NCBI GenBank assembly: GCA_937146645.1
Contig: CAKZRQ010000013.1
Location: 62,001-126,000, forward strand
DNA: 64,000 nt
Direction: 5' to 3'
DNA from: an uncultured Cyclobacteriaceae bacterium
GTDB lineage: Bacteria; Bacteroidota; Bacteroidia; Cytophagales; Cyclobacteriaceae
Shown: positions 1 to 8,894 of the stretch, one piece after another
Position numbering within the stretch: the stretch's first letter is position 1
Layout: each line of letters starts with the position of its first letter
Position numbers and translations under genes: made by a program
The notes under the pieces: model-generated
The model's database searches: none
What the model was told of the DNA's origin: nothing
The model's input: only the letters and a program-made list of their open reading frames with translations

Positions 1-774
1 TAGCAAAGAGCTCATCTTTCTTAACTCGCCCTTCATCGTTTTGATTCCGAAAGGATTTTCAAAATCCTCACGCATCAGGATCAAACCGCCTCTAGGCCCT
101 CTCAAAGTCTTGTGAGTCGTAGTGGTCACGATGTGACAGTGATCCAATGGGTCATTCAACAACCCTCTAGCGATCAAACCAGATGGGTGTGAAATATCGG
201 CAAGCAAAATAGCTCCAACCTGATCAGCGATATTTCGAAGTCTCTCATAGTCCCAGTCCCGGCTATATGCAGATGCTCCGCAAATCAAAAGCTTTGGCTT
301 AACCTCCAGGGCCTTAGCCTCAACTTTATCGTAGTCTATTACTCCTGTGTCTTCTTCGACTCCGTAAAAATGCGGGTCGTAAAGCTTCCCGGAGAAATTG
401 ACAGGAGATCCATGGGTGAGGTGGCCTCCATGAGAAAGATCAAATCCCAAAATTGGATCACCAGCTTTCAAGCAAGCCAGGAAAACTGCAGCATTCGCTT
501 GAGCACCTGAATGCGGCTGTACATTTGCCCAGGTAGCACCAAAAAGCTCTTTCGCTCTCTCGATCGCCAACCTCTCAATTTCATCCACTACTTCGCAGCC
601 TCCATAATATCTTTTGCCTGGAAGACCTTCAGCATATTTATTAGTCAATACACTCCCCGCTGCTTCCATCACTTGCTTACTCGCAAAGTTTTCAGAAGCA
701 ATTAATTCTATCCCTTCTCTTTGACGTTTTTCTTCCTGATTGATTAAGTCAAATACCGCAGTATCTCTTTTCAT
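1..774 (-). CDS. glyA: Serine hydroxymethyltransferase, 5' part (C-terminus outside window)
   Basis: Cytosolic PLP enzyme that interconverts serine and glycine and charges tetrahydrofolate with one-carbon units. The reading frame is open from the ATG at 774 down to base 1, giving 258 residues. It begins [18 protein letters not shown] and includes the family segments [16 protein letters not shown] and HGGHLTHG. The PLP-lysine motif [14 protein letters not shown] is present, with the lysine near residue 222. The full-length family has about 420 residues, so roughly the last 160 lie left of the window. A Bacteroidota-type promoter sits at 815-845. The identification is secure from motif conservation; the gene looks intact as far as it is visible. 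Confidence 0.96.
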   Translation of the reverse strand, partial: MKRDTAVFDLINQEEKRQREGIELIASENFASKQVMEAAGSVLTNKYAEGLPGKRYYGGCEVVDEIERLAIERAKELFGATWANVQPHSGAQANAAVFLACLKAGDPILGFDLSHGGHLTHGSPVNFSGKLYDPHFYGVEEDTGVIDYDKVEAKALEVKPKLLICGASAYSRDWDYERLRNIADQVGAILLADISHPSGLIARGLLNDPLDHCHIVTTTTHKTLRGPRGGLILMREDFENPFGIKTMKGELRKMSSLL

Positions 775-814
775 AAATATTCTTGAATGGGTTTGAAAGA
801 CGCTTTTTGTCGGT

Positions 815-845
815 CAAAAATAGCCCGAAACTATCGATAATCCAA
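815..845 (-). promoter_or_regulatory. Candidate promoter of glyA
   Basis: On the minus strand, TATTTTTG (822-815) matches the Bacteroidota -7 consensus TAnnTTTG. It is preceded at a 19-nt spacing by ATTG (845-842), a three-of-four match to the -33 element TTTG. The implied start of transcription is about 30 nt before the glyA ATG. The position is inferred from sequence only. Confidence 0.5.
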
Positions 846-905
846 TCTAAAAAACTACCTGAGTAAACTTTGCCAAAGCAGGCCTGTAATTAGTAATTTC
901 ACAGC

Positions 906-1280
906 ATGTATGACTTCAAATTTTCACCGGAAAACTACTTTTCAGAAGGGACTAATTCTGTTCTTTTGGTGAAGTTGAGTTATCCGGAAAGTCAGTGGGG
1001 TGAGCAGATCAGTATTTATGCTCACTACCTGAACTGCAGGATCGAATTTGAAGCGGTGGACTTCTATGGGAACGATTACATACTTTATCCCAGAACGGCT
1101 GAAGAACCACTAAATTTTGAAGATATGGTTTATCTCATCGAGGGGATGCAGGTTAATTCCGATGAGATTCAAGGTGGAGCTGATCTCACCTTAAACGGAG
1201 TACCAAAAGTAGAAAGCTCATTCTACCCCGAACTCAAAAAATTCTTTGATGAGAAAAGAGAAAATTACGATCTCGATTAA
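906..1280 (+). CDS. Hypothetical protein, 124 aa
   Basis: I do not recognise this protein. It is acidic, has no signal peptide and no membrane segment, and has mixed hydrophobic/charged character typical of a small cytosolic protein. It starts at an ATG 131 bases from the divergent glyA start. Its stop codon overlaps the stop of the convergent gene at 1277-1504. Codon use resembles its neighbours, and the frame is open without interruption. This supports a real gene of unknown function. Confidence 0.65.
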   Translation: MYDFKFSPENYFSEGTNSVLLVKLSYPESQWGEQISIYAHYLNCRIEFEAVDFYGNDYILYPRTAEEPLNFEDMVYLIEGMQVNSDEIQGGADLTLNGVPKVESSFYPELKKFFDEKRENYDLD

Positions 1281-1504
1281 AAATCGCTGGTAAGGGAATC
1301 ACTGGAAGAAATCTTATAATTCCGAAACCAGTAATCATAAGATGCAAAATCCACGCAATCCTTTACCTCCATTCCTCCTATTCGGAGATTTTTTATCCGG
1401 TTTTTAGGAAGCCAATTTTTAAATCGGATGGCCTGTTTTGCCGGCAACTGCCCCAGCTGAATCCAGCGTTTACCGTCGATGAATATTGGAATAAGCTGTG
1501 TCAT
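1277..1504 (-). CDS. Small hypothetical protein, 75 aa
   Basis: Unrecognised small protein, basic in its first two thirds, with no signal peptide or membrane segment. It shares its terminal bases with the convergent gene at 906-1280, so the two stop codons overlap tail to tail. The start is an ATG at 1504, about 100 bases from the divergent permease gene. The length, the fit between neighbours and the ordinary codon use favour a gene. The case rests on context rather than on a family. Confidence 0.55.
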   Translation of the reverse strand: MTQLIPIFIDGKRWIQLGQLPAKQAIRFKNWLPKNRIKNLRIGGMEVKDCVDFASYDYWFRNYKISSSDSLTSDF

Positions 1505-1606
1505 AGGTTTATTCTATAAAACAAAAGTATGCTGATAAACAGGTAGATACAATATCGTGCCATTTACCTTTCTGTTAATAAAAAGTAACCGCTATATTTC
1601 GTTTAT

Positions 1607-2518
1607 ATGCTCGCTGCCATCCTTGGAGTTTTCTGTTTCGCTCTTGGTATTTTACTGCAAAAACTCCCCAAGCGAGCCTCCGCCTCCATCTCCAAGTGGA
1701 TAAATAAGTACCTTTTTTACATCGTATTACCGGCACTTGCACTCCTTCACATTCCGCCCATGGAACTGACATGGAGTGTGCTCACACCGATCAGCGCCGC
1801 TTGGTTTACATTCCTGCTGAGCTGGCTGGTCTTTGGAACGCTTGGAAAGTATTTCCATTGGGATAGAACCTTGACGGGATGTCTGATTATTGTTCCGGGC
1901 TTGGCCAATACCTCATTCATGGGGTTCCCAGTCCTTGAATTCATATATGGTCAGGAAGCTTTACCCACTGCGCTTTTAATAGATCAAGCAGGGTCCTTTC
2001 TACTGGTTTCCTCATTAGCGATCGTCGTTGCCTCGATTTATGGAACTGGATCCGGTAAACCAAAGCTGATTTTCTTCAAAATCATCACCTTCCCTCCTTT
2101 CTTCATGCTGCTGGGAAGTCTCGCTTTAAGTCTATTTCAAATTTCCTTACCCGAAACGATTTTACCTGTTCTGGAAATCATAGGAAAGACCATGGCTCCG
2201 GTGGCTTTGATAGCTATTGGAATCAAATTACATCTGGATCTTCCATCACTTAAATCAAAATTCTTTTGGCTTGGGATGACTTTCCGGATTATTCTGGCTC
2301 CAGCCTTGGTATTATTGATTTATTCGGAGCTCATGGAGACTGAATCTCTGGAGTTCCGAGTAACCGTTCTTGAAAGTGGGATGGCACCTATGATTACTGG
2401 TTCCTTGGTAGCGATTGAGTATGAACTGAATCCAAAGCTTGCCTCTCAGCTAGCCGGAATTGGGCTACCAATTAGTCTGCTCACAGTGCTGATGTGGTAT
2501 GTGATACTTGGAGGCTAG
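1607..2518 (+). CDS. AEC-family (auxin efflux carrier-like) permease
   Basis: Inner-membrane transporter of 303 residues, made almost wholly of hydrophobic helices; about ten can be counted. The two-half layout with conserved small-residue stretches, such as VPGLANTSFMGFPVLE near residue 96 and APMITGSLVAIEYELNP near 260, is typical of AEC/BASS-fold carriers. Bacterial AEC carriers move small carboxylates such as malate or malonate, and the substrate here cannot be told. The ATG at 1607 gives a first helix directly at the N-terminus. The 3' end converges with the inositol phosphatase homologue, overlapping by 4 nt. Confidence 0.85.
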   Translation: MLAAILGVFCFALGILLQKLPKRASASISKWINKYLFYIVLPALALLHIPPMELTWSVLTPISAAWFTFLLSWLVFGTLGKYFHWDRTLTGCLIIVPGLANTSFMGFPVLEFIYGQEALPTALLIDQAGSFLLVSSLAIVVASIYGTGSGKPKLIFFKIITFPPFFMLLGSLALSLFQISLPETILPVLEIIGKTMAPVALIAIGIKLHLDLPSLKSKFFWLGMTFRIILAPALVLLIYSELMETESLEFRVTVLESGMAPMITGSLVAIEYELNPKLASQLAGIGLPISLLTVLMWYVILGG

Positions 2519-3321
2519 CTCCAAATAGTTTTTACATTTCGTAAAAACTCTTCATGGATGCTTGAATTAGAAGCGACCACTTCGCGCCCGAATAGATAAT
2601 CATCTCCGCCGGCAAAATCAGTCACATGGCCTCCGGCTTCCTGAACCAGAATAATTCCGCCAGCCACATCATATGAATTCAAATTATACTCAAAATAGCC
2701 TTCAAATCGTCCACATGCTACGTATGCAAGATCTACTGCAGCACTACCCATTCTCCTCAGTCCATGTGTCTTTTGCATCAGGGATTTCAAGGCAATCAAG
2801 TACTTATCAATCTCCTCAAAATTATAGTAGGGAAAACCAGTTGCGAGAAGAGAAGCTGATAAATCAGGCGCAGCTGAAACAGAAATTTTTTCCTCATTGC
2901 AAAATGCCCCGCCACCCTTTCGCGCTGAAAAGCATTCATCTCGATTGACTTCGTAAACCACCCCAAGGATTACGGCCCCACCCAATTCCAATGCGATGCT
3001 CACAGAAAAAACCGGTAGAGCATGAATAAAATTTGTGGTTCCATCCAATGGATCGATGATCCAATTCAGGCTTTCCGATCGTGTAGATTTGGTGCCTTCC
3101 TCCGTGATGAATCCCGCCTCTGGAAGCAATTCACTCAAGCCATCCACAATAATCTGCTCGGCTTCTTTATCCACATAGGAAACCAAATCATTGAAGCCTT
3201 TATGCTCTATGGCCGAAGCATCAAAATTTTCCCTTTCCTGACGGATGAAAGCTCCGGCCTTTCGAGAAATAGCTTTGGCCTGTTCTAAAAGTTGGTCGAG
3301 TTCAGATTCTGAAAAAGTCAT
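2515..3321 (-). CDS. suhB: Inositol monophosphatase family protein
   Basis: Soluble Mg-dependent, Li-sensitive-type phosphatase of 268 residues, near the usual family length. The metal-binding signature WIIDPLDGTTNFIH lies at about residues 87-100. The upstream acidic EEGTKS segment and the C-terminal second motif, YDVAGGIILVQEAGG, are also present. The substrate is probably an inositol-1-phosphate or another small sugar phosphate; family members also include CysQ and SuhB, and I cannot separate these with certainty. It is the last gene of a minus-strand run with rsmI, which ends 5 nt upstream of this start, so co-transcription is likely. Confidence 0.9.
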   Translation of the reverse strand: MTFSESELDQLLEQAKAISRKAGAFIRQERENFDASAIEHKGFNDLVSYVDKEAEQIIVDGLSELLPEAGFITEEGTKSTRSESLNWIIDPLDGTTNFIHALPVFSVSIALELGGAVILGVVYEVNRDECFSARKGGGAFCNEEKISVSAAPDLSASLLATGFPYYNFEEIDKYLIALKSLMQKTHGLRRMGSAAVDLAYVACGRFEGYFEYNLNSYDVAGGIILVQEAGGHVTDFAGGDDYLFGREVVASNSSIHEEFLRNVKTIWS

Positions 3322-3326
3322 GAAAA

Positions 3327-4013
3327 TTATTTGGTTGGTTTTCCCGCCACCACAAGGACCAGTTCTCCTTTCAGCGGGTTTGATTTATAGTATTTAGCAA
3401 TTTCTTCCAAAGTCCCTCTAACTGTCTCTTCATGTATCTTGGTGATTTCCCGAGAAACTGAAGCCTGTCGATCGGCTCCAAAAACTTCAGCTAGCTGATT
3501 CAAAGTTTTAATAAGTCGGTGCATGGACTCATAAAAAATCATGGTTCGAGTCTCATCAGCCAACTGATCAATTCGGGTTTTTCTACCCTTTTTGTGAGGT
3601 AGAAAACCTTCGAAAACAAAGCGATCCGATGGAAGTCCACTATTGACCAATGCGGGAACAAATGCTGTCGGACCTGGTAAGCTTTGGACTGTAAGTCCGG
3701 ATTCAATCACTTCTCTCACAAGGAGAAAACCAGGATCCGAAATGGCCGGAGTGCCTGCATCGCTCACCAGAGCGAAACTCACACCTTCTTTCATGCGGTC
3801 TATGATCTTCTCCACAGCCTTATGCTCATTATGCATATGGTAGCTCTGTAGAGGTTTTCGGACCTCGAGATGTTTGAGCAACTGACCTGTCGTCCGGGTG
3901 TCTTCCGCAAGAATGACATCCGCAGCCTTCAGCACTTCAACCGCCCGGAAAGTAATGTCCCCCAGGTTCCCAATGGGCGTCGGAACTAAAATAAGATCTG
4001 GAAGACCTTCCAT
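3327..4013 (-). CDS. rsmI: 16S rRNA 2'-O-methyltransferase RsmI
   Basis: SAM-dependent enzyme of the tetrapyrrole-methylase fold that methylates the ribose of C1402 in 16S rRNA. The N-terminal signature LVPTPIGNLGDITFRA (residues 9-24), followed by ILAEDTRTT, is diagnostic. The SDAGTPAISDPG segment and the LPGPTAFVPALVNSGLPSD segment are both present. At 228 residues it is the typical length of the shorter Bacteroidota forms. It is separated by 1 nt from the pterin dehydratase upstream and by 5 nt from the phosphatase downstream, indicating one transcript. Confidence 0.95.
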   Translation of the reverse strand: MEGLPDLILVPTPIGNLGDITFRAVEVLKAADVILAEDTRTTGQLLKHLEVRKPLQSYHMHNEHKAVEKIIDRMKEGVSFALVSDAGTPAISDPGFLLVREVIESGLTVQSLPGPTAFVPALVNSGLPSDRFVFEGFLPHKKGRKTRIDQLADETRTMIFYESMHRLIKTLNQLAEVFGADRQASVSREITKIHEETVRGTLEEIAKYYKSNPLKGELVLVVAGKPTK

Positions 4014-4014
4014 A

Positions 4015-4245
4015 CTAGACGAGCTGATCTATGGCCTCAGCGAGCTTCCTGTCTTTCTCTGTCACCACATTTCCAGCATCATGAGTGGTTAACTCAATAC
4101 TCACAGAATTATAGACATTACTCCAATTTGGATGGTGGGCATGAGCTTCCGCCAAAAATGCCACTCGGGTCATAAAAGCAAATGCCTCGGTAAAATCAGA
4201 AAACTGGAAGGTTCTCTTCAGTCGGTTATCTTCTTCTTTCCACAT
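4015..4245 (-). CDS. phhB: 4a-hydroxytetrahydrobiopterin dehydratase
   Basis: Small pterin-4a-carbinolamine dehydratase of 76 residues. The family core is clear: the [17 protein letters not shown] segment carries the conserved paired histidines and the HPNW motif, and it is followed by [13 protein letters not shown]. The protein is somewhat shorter at its N-terminus than proteobacterial PhhB, as is common in Bacteroidota. It recycles oxidised pterin cofactor formed by aromatic amino acid hydroxylases; no hydroxylase gene lies in this window. It sits in the rsmI transcription unit. Confidence 0.9.
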   Translation of the reverse strand: MWKEEDNRLKRTFQFSDFTEAFAFMTRVAFLAEAHAHHPNWSNVYNSVSIELTTHDAGNVVTEKDRKLAEAIDQLV

Positions 4246-4255
4246 AATATTTGAA

Positions 4256-4522
4256 TTAAAGGGCGATCACTCCTTCGATTTTCGATGCTTTTTCATAAAA
4301 ATCAAGGACCTGATCAGCTGATTCGGTCATCACTTTAATCGTAGCACTGATATACTTTCCTCCAGAGCTTGCCTTATAATCTATGTTGTTCTTTGGGAAG
4401 ATCTTCTCAATCTCTCCCTCTCTCCCATTTGGGACAATAAACTTGAACATGTACAACATAGGAAAATCTCCACTGGCATTCAGCTTTTCCTTGAAGACGT
4501 CTCTGTCAAAATTATTTTTCAT
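4256..4522 (-). CDS. DUF493 (YbeD-like) domain protein
   Basis: Small 88-residue protein with the YbeD/DUF493 ferredoxin-like fold. Visible family features are the [13 protein letters not shown] strand region and the closing [18 protein letters not shown]. Its biochemical role is not established. I chose the ATG at 4522. An in-frame ATG at 4582 would add 20 residues encoded by the terminator hairpin of the upstream gene, so that start is improbable. It is followed after 10 nt by the pterin dehydratase and probably heads the transcript through rsmI and the phosphatase. Confidence 0.85.
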   Translation of the reverse strand: MKNNFDRDVFKEKLNASGDFPMLYMFKFIVPNGREGEIEKIFPKNNIDYKASSGGKYISATIKVMTESADQVLDFYEKASKIEGVIAL

Positions 4523-4547
4523 TTGAAATATTCCTTTCGAAAGGTTC

Positions 4548-4580
4548 AAAAAAAGAACCCATGCTTTAGGACATGGGTTC
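4548..4580 (-). terminator. Rho-independent terminator after the PpiD-like gene
   Basis: On the minus strand a perfect 9-bp stem GAACCCATG / CATGGGTTC (4580-4572 with 4563-4555) encloses an 8-nt loop. It is followed by seven T residues (4554-4548). It starts 15 nt after the stop codon at 4595 and so ends the chaperone transcript. Confidence 0.88.
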
Positions 4581-4594
4581 AAATTTCGGTGTGA

Positions 4595-6706
4595 TTAGAA
4601 GAACTTATATCGATAGTCTTTCACATCTGCCAAATCCTGCAAGGCCATCATGACCTGGAAATTCGTTCGCTGGGAGCCTGTCTGCGTAAGCGATCTCTGG
4701 AAACCGGAATAGTCTCCGATCTCTCCTGCTGGGGTGATACTATTAAGCTTCGCAACGATAACTCCAACATCCTCATAGATTGGATCCGTAAGATCACCAG
4801 AATTTTGGAGTCCAAATATGGCTCCAACTGCTGCTGGCGCAAAGCCGATTCCTGGAATCACAGAAGAACTCAATTTCAAGTCAGGAGTTGCATTCAACGA
4901 TGCAGCATCTGGAAATAGAGCTTGCATCTCCTCAAGGGTAGTTTTGGTTTTCAATTGTTCAATGATGAAATCAGCCTTCTTCTGATTTCTCACCTGAAGA
5001 GTTACTTGATCTCTCACATCGTCGAGTTTGGCATCTCCTTCTTCCTTCTTACTAACCAAGGACGCAACCATGTATTGGTTATCTAATTCAAATACTGGGG
5101 ACACTTCATCTTCAGATGCCTCAGAGAATGCCCATCTGATAACCTCTCTTGCGCTTTGGACATTGTTTATATTCCTAGCTTGGGCATCTACGCTATTTGC
5201 CTGGATGATTCTATAACCTTCAGCCTCTGCATTTTCGGTAAACTCATTTCTATTGCCGCTTCCAGCTGCAAATGAATCAGCATTTCTAAATGCCTCATTT
5301 CTTGTTTGGTCACTCGCCACAAGTTCCAATTCAAGAACAGCGAGCTTAGTATACTCTGACTGAGGAAGCTCGGTCACATCAATAATATGATATCCATATT
5401 CAGTTTCTACCAATCTATTGATTAGTCCAGTACTTCTTTGTGCAAAAGCCGCATCTGCAAACTCAGCAACAAAATCTTCTTGAGCAAACCAACCAAGATC
5501 ACCACCCTGCTGGGCAGATCCATCTTGACCATACTGTCTTGCCGCAAGCTCAAATCCTCCGTTCTCTCTGATATCATTAAGAACTTCTTGTGCTTGAGTT
5601 CTTACATCTGCCTTCGCTAGGTCAGACATATTCTCAGTGCTGAACAAAATATGAGAGGCTCTGATTCTAGGAACTCCATCATACTTTTCAGTAATCTTAT
5701 AGGTCACATAGGTAGAATTTGGCGTTACGAATGGACCATAGATCCCGCCCTCTTCAATCTCATCCACGTTATTGGTCAAAGAGGCTGGAAGATTATCCCC
5801 GGGACGATAAGTAAAGAAAGGAAACTGACTCTCAGAGTTTCTACTTACGAATACAGAATCATTATCTGCATCCCTCAATTCAGCAGTTAATTCGTTCATT
5901 TCCTCGATTAAGGATGCAGAATCTATTCCGCTTGGAAGGATGCTAAAACTTACATACTCAATATTTGCTGTGTTACCAGTTTGGAACTTCTCCTGATTGT
6001 CTGCTAGATAAGCACTCAACTCGCTTTCAGAGATATCAATGGAGGAGTCCGCCACAGCATAGAACGGCACAAATAGATGCTCAACATCAGCGATACTGTT
6101 CTCTGCATTATAAGAAGCTTTGGCTTCTGCAGTAGTGGCGTACTCAGAGGTCGCTAATAGGTTATCATATTTTATTCTCAATCTTGAGTCAGCAAATACC
6201 TGCTCCTGCTGAGCCCAGAAAGCTTGCTGAGCTGGATCAGCAGTCTCAAGTGATTGCAGGAATGAAACCAATTGAGTTTTATCGAACTGCCCTGTTTGAG
6301 GATTAACTAATTGCTGCTGGAGTTCTGGTACTATATTTTTCCCTTGAACCATATCCACTAGCTCCGCATCGGAAATCTCAAGACCTAGTTTGTCATATTC
6401 TTCTTTGAATACTTTCTCCACAATCATGGCCTGCCATGCCTGCTCACGAACGGTGAACATTTCCACTTCTGAAGGTGCTCTACCTGTTCTCTGCTGGTAA
6501 CTAACTCTGAATTCCTCTACTCGCTGAACATACTCCTCGTAAGAGATTTCTTCACCGGCAATTTCACCAACAATGTTCTGGCTGGAGTTAAGAAGTGTGG
6601 AATTTGGGCTTAGTAAATCCCCGCCCAAAAGGAATAATATCAACCCGCCGGCAATTACACCAATTGCGAGACCCGTTCTCTGTCTTATTTCTTTAATTAA
6701 CGCCAT
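4595..6706 (-). CDS. ppiD: PpiD/SurA-type periplasmic peptidyl-prolyl isomerase
   Basis: Membrane-anchored periplasmic folding factor of 703 residues. The short cytoplasmic N-terminus (residues 1-11) is followed by one transmembrane helix (about 12-30). A large SurA-N-like helical chaperone region begins around residue 42 with VGEIAGEEISYEEYVQRV. A parvulin-type rotamase domain lies at about 347-452, with RASHILFS and the GGDLGWF and GYHIIDV segments; a further degenerate domain makes up the C-terminal third. PpiD proteins assist folding of outer-membrane and secreted proteins leaving the Sec translocon. A good promoter (6734-6765) and a terminator (4548-4580) make it monocistronic. Confidence 0.92.
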   Translation of the reverse strand: MALIKEIRQRTGLAIGVIAGGLILFLLGGDLLSPNSTLLNSSQNIVGEIAGEEISYEEYVQRVEEFRVSYQQRTGRAPSEVEMFTVREQAWQAMIVEKVFKEEYDKLGLEISDAELVDMVQGKNIVPELQQQLVNPQTGQFDKTQLVSFLQSLETADPAQQAFWAQQEQVFADSRLRIKYDNLLATSEYATTAEAKASYNAENSIADVEHLFVPFYAVADSSIDISESELSAYLADNQEKFQTGNTANIEYVSFSILPSGIDSASLIEEMNELTAELRDADNDSVFVSRNSESQFPFFTYRPGDNLPASLTNNVDEIEEGGIYGPFVTPNSTYVTYKITEKYDGVPRIRASHILFSTENMSDLAKADVRTQAQEVLNDIRENGGFELAARQYGQDGSAQQGGDLGWFAQEDFVAEFADAAFAQRSTGLINRLVETEYGYHIIDVTELPQSEYTKLAVLELELVASDQTRNEAFRNADSFAAGSGNRNEFTENAEAEGYRIIQANSVDAQARNINNVQSAREVIRWAFSEASEDEVSPVFELDNQYMVASLVSKKEEGDAKLDDVRDQVTLQVRNQKKADFIIEQLKTKTTLEEMQALFPDAASLNATPDLKLSSSVIPGIGFAPAAVGAIFGLQNSGDLTDPIYEDVGVIVAKLNSITPAGEIGDYSGFQRSLTQTGSQRTNFQVMMALQDLADVKDYRYKFF

Positions 6707-6733
6707 TCTAGTTTCTACGCTTTTTTAGGTTTG

Positions 6734-6765
6734 CAAAGATAACTGGATAAAGGACGAAATTCAAA
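6734..6765 (-). promoter_or_regulatory. Candidate promoter of the PpiD-like gene
   Basis: Minus-strand TATCTTTG (6741-6734) fits the Bacteroidota -7 element TAnnTTTG exactly. TTTG (6765-6762) fits the -33 element at a 20-nt spacing. Transcription would start about 20 nt before the ATG at 6706. Confidence 0.6.
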
Positions 6766-6789
6766 TAATATTCTAAATCAAAGGCTTAT

Positions 6790-8070
6790 CTAGAACACCC
6801 CTGATGAATTTATCTTCATCTTCACAGAATCGATCCTGTGATCCTGCTTTGTGGCAATGGTAAAAGTGTAGGGTCCGTAGGTGACGGTTTCTCCTTTTTT
6901 GGGCAAATTTTCAGTAAGCGAGAGGATCAGACCAGACAGTGTTTCAAAGTCCCCCATGGGAAGATTCCAGTCATATTTGTCGTTGAGGTAATCAATTTCG
7001 TGCCTTGCGCTGAGTAAATATTCCTGATCGCTAATCTTTTGCTCTATCAAGTCATCACTATCATATTCATCCTCGATTTCACCCAGGATTTCCTCGATGA
7101 TATCCTCCATTGATACGATACCGCTAGTTCCACCAAATTCGTCCACCACCCAAGCTAAGCTTTTTCTTTCCTGGATAAACTGAATGAGAACCTCATTGGC
7201 CAATGCCGATTCCGGAGCAATGATTATCGGAGTGAGCATCTCCTCAATATTTTTAGGCTTTTTGAAAAGCTCAAGCTGGTGGCAATATCCGATTACCTCA
7301 TCGATGGTATCTCGATAGACAATAATCTTGGAATGACCACTTTCTGCAAAAGTCTTCTTGAGTTCCTCTATGCTGTCCTCTACTTCGATGGCTACTACAT
7401 CCGTTCTGGGAACCATGCATTCCCTAAGCCTAACCGTTTTAAACTCGACAGCATTATCAAAGATTTTGGTATCGATATCCACTTCGCTTTCCTCCGAGCT
7501 GCTGTTCATATGATCCTGAATAAAGCTATTCAAATCCGTCACAGTGAAAACCGTTTTGTCTTCATTGTATTCGAGTTTCAGAATCTTGGTGATAAAGAAC
7601 CTGGATAGTCCCACGATAGCCCAAACCACAGGATACAAAGCCAGATAGATAATCAGGAATGGCATCGCGAAAATCTTCAGCAGACTATTTGGGTTTAAAA
7701 GAAAAATAGACTTTGGAAGAAATTCTGCCGTAACCAAAACCACAATGGTGGATATCAGAGTCTGAACCAAAAGCACGACTCCCTCATTATTCAAAACCTC
7801 TGGAAGTACATTTCGAATAGGATCTTCCAAAAGATAGGCCATGAAAATACCATATAGAACCAGAGAGACCGTATTACCCATAAGGGTAGTTCCTATGAAC
7901 TGACCAGGTCTTTGCATAAAACCGCTCAGAACTTTGCCGGTCAGGCTTCCTTGCTTATTCTCAAGTTCTACCTGAAGCTTATTTGCTGATATAAATGCAA
8001 TCTCCATCCCAGAAAAAAATGCTGAAAACAGCAGGGTGATAATCACATACATTAGAAAAGTTAGGGTCAT
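6790..8070 (-). CDS. CNNM/CorC-type hemolysin-family membrane protein
   Basis: Inner-membrane protein of 426 residues. An N-terminal DUF21/CNNM domain with about four hydrophobic segments (residues 1-170) includes SGMEIAFISANKLQVE. A CBS-domain pair follows (about 215-335), with the conserved VPRTDVVAIE and ERKSLAWVVDEFGGTSGIVSMEDI segments. The C-terminal CorC_HlyC domain covers roughly 345-426. Relatives are implicated in Mg/Co export or, in Bacteroidota (GldE), in gliding machinery; the hemolysin name is historical. Its start overlaps the upstream small gene by 4 nt, placing it in the lptC operon. Confidence 0.9.
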   Translation of the reverse strand: MTLTFLMYVIITLLFSAFFSGMEIAFISANKLQVELENKQGSLTGKVLSGFMQRPGQFIGTTLMGNTVSLVLYGIFMAYLLEDPIRNVLPEVLNNEGVVLLVQTLISTIVVLVTAEFLPKSIFLLNPNSLLKIFAMPFLIIYLALYPVVWAIVGLSRFFITKILKLEYNEDKTVFTVTDLNSFIQDHMNSSSEESEVDIDTKIFDNAVEFKTVRLRECMVPRTDVVAIEVEDSIEELKKTFAESGHSKIIVYRDTIDEVIGYCHQLELFKKPKNIEEMLTPIIIAPESALANEVLIQFIQERKSLAWVVDEFGGTSGIVSMEDIIEEILGEIEDEYDSDDLIEQKISDQEYLLSARHEIDYLNDKYDWNLPMGDFETLSGLILSLTENLPKKGETVTYGPYTFTIATKQDHRIDSVKMKINSSGVF

Positions 8071-8282
8071 TTTCTACGTTTAGACTTCTTGATTGGCTTT
8101 TTTGGTTGAGCCTTCTCCATGGCTTTTGTCTGCATCCGTCGGTATTGAAACCAAAATAGCAATGCTATCGCAAACATAAAAACGGAGTAAGACACACCTA
8201 TTCCCTGGGTAAGCGAGAGATGAATCCCGATGATTATCAGTGCGAGAGAAAGTGAAAGGAGTAATACGTCAGGTAATTTCAT
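8067..8282 (-). CDS. Small two-helix membrane protein, 71 aa
   Basis: Unrecognised protein with two hydrophobic segments (about residues 5-24 and 29-46) and a strongly basic tail rich in lysine and arginine (residues 47-71). It overlaps lptC upstream and the CNNM/CorC gene downstream by 4 nt each, so translation is probably coupled. The basic tail predicts a cytoplasmic C-terminus. The tight operon position between two envelope genes suggests an envelope role, but no function can be assigned. Confidence 0.75.
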   Translation of the reverse strand: MKLPDVLLLSLSLALIIIGIHLSLTQGIGVSYSVFMFAIALLFWFQYRRMQTKAMEKAQPKKPIKKSKRRK

Positions 8283-8818
8283 TGGCTTTCACCTGGTAAA
8301 ACTGTACGACTATCAGTGATGTTTTTCAGTTTGTAATTCGTAAAAGTTTCATCGCTTTCCATTCCAGTGCCATTAAAGATGGTTTGATTATCCTGAACGG
8401 TAACGAAGGTCTCTGTGTAAATGGACTTTTCACCTGGGTCCCAAAAAAGCTCTTCTGACTGAAGCTTCTGATTTTCCAACATATTCTCTACTCTAACATC
8501 ACCTACTCCTTTATAGAGATTCTCAGTCTTCAAAAAATATCCTCGATCTGCTCTCATGGTCGTGCCAACCGATCCATCTTTTTCATAAAATGTAATGTCT
8601 ATCCCCTCTGGAAACTCAAGATTCCCATTTGCATATTCAAGTTGTTTTGCTGCACGAATCTCCGAGCGGAGTATGGCAGAATCGCTCTGTACCAAGTGGA
8701 CATCCGTCGCAGAATTTATCGGACCATCATACACTTCAAAAGCGCTTACGTCCACGCTCTCCCTACAAGAAACCAGTAGAAAGCACAAAAAAAGAAAGGC
8801 ACCCAAATTCTTCAACAT
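8279..8818 (-). CDS. lptC: LPS export periplasmic protein LptC
   Basis: Lipoprotein-type LptC of 179 residues. The N-terminal signal ends in a lipobox with the cysteine at about residue 18 (LVSCRE). The periplasmic region has the OstA/LptC beta-jellyroll pattern, including YEKDGSVGTTMRADRGYFLK and GVGDVRVENML. LptC links the LptB2FG extractor to the LptA bridge that moves lipopolysaccharide to the outer membrane. It is first in an operon with the small membrane protein and the CNNM/CorC protein, all overlapping by 4 nt. No consensus promoter was found in the short gap after the terminator at 8847-8875. Confidence 0.85.
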   Translation of the reverse strand: MLKNLGAFLFLCFLLVSCRESVDVSAFEVYDGPINSATDVHLVQSDSAILRSEIRAAKQLEYANGNLEFPEGIDITFYEKDGSVGTTMRADRGYFLKTENLYKGVGDVRVENMLENQKLQSEELFWDPGEKSIYTETFVTVQDNQTIFNGTGMESDETFTNYKLKNITDSRTVLPGESQ

Positions 8819-8846
8819 GAGATAAATGTAAACAATAGCCGAAATG

Positions 8847-8875
8847 AAAAAAAGGCAACCTATCGGCTGCCTTTT
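8847..8875 (-). terminator. Rho-independent terminator after the TPR gene
   Basis: On the minus strand, AAAGGCAGCC and GGTTGCCTTT pair with one mismatch around the loop GATA. The stem runs into a stretch of seven T residues (8853-8847). It begins about 20 nt past the stop of the gene ending at 8895 and separates that gene from lptC. Confidence 0.85.
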
Positions 8876-8894
8876 CCTATCAAGTTAATTTCAA

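Noticed and set aside
4523-4582. A longer N-terminus for the DUF493 protein from ATG 4582.
   Set aside because: These bases form the terminator hairpin and T-tract of the upstream gene, and the added residues do not fit the family.
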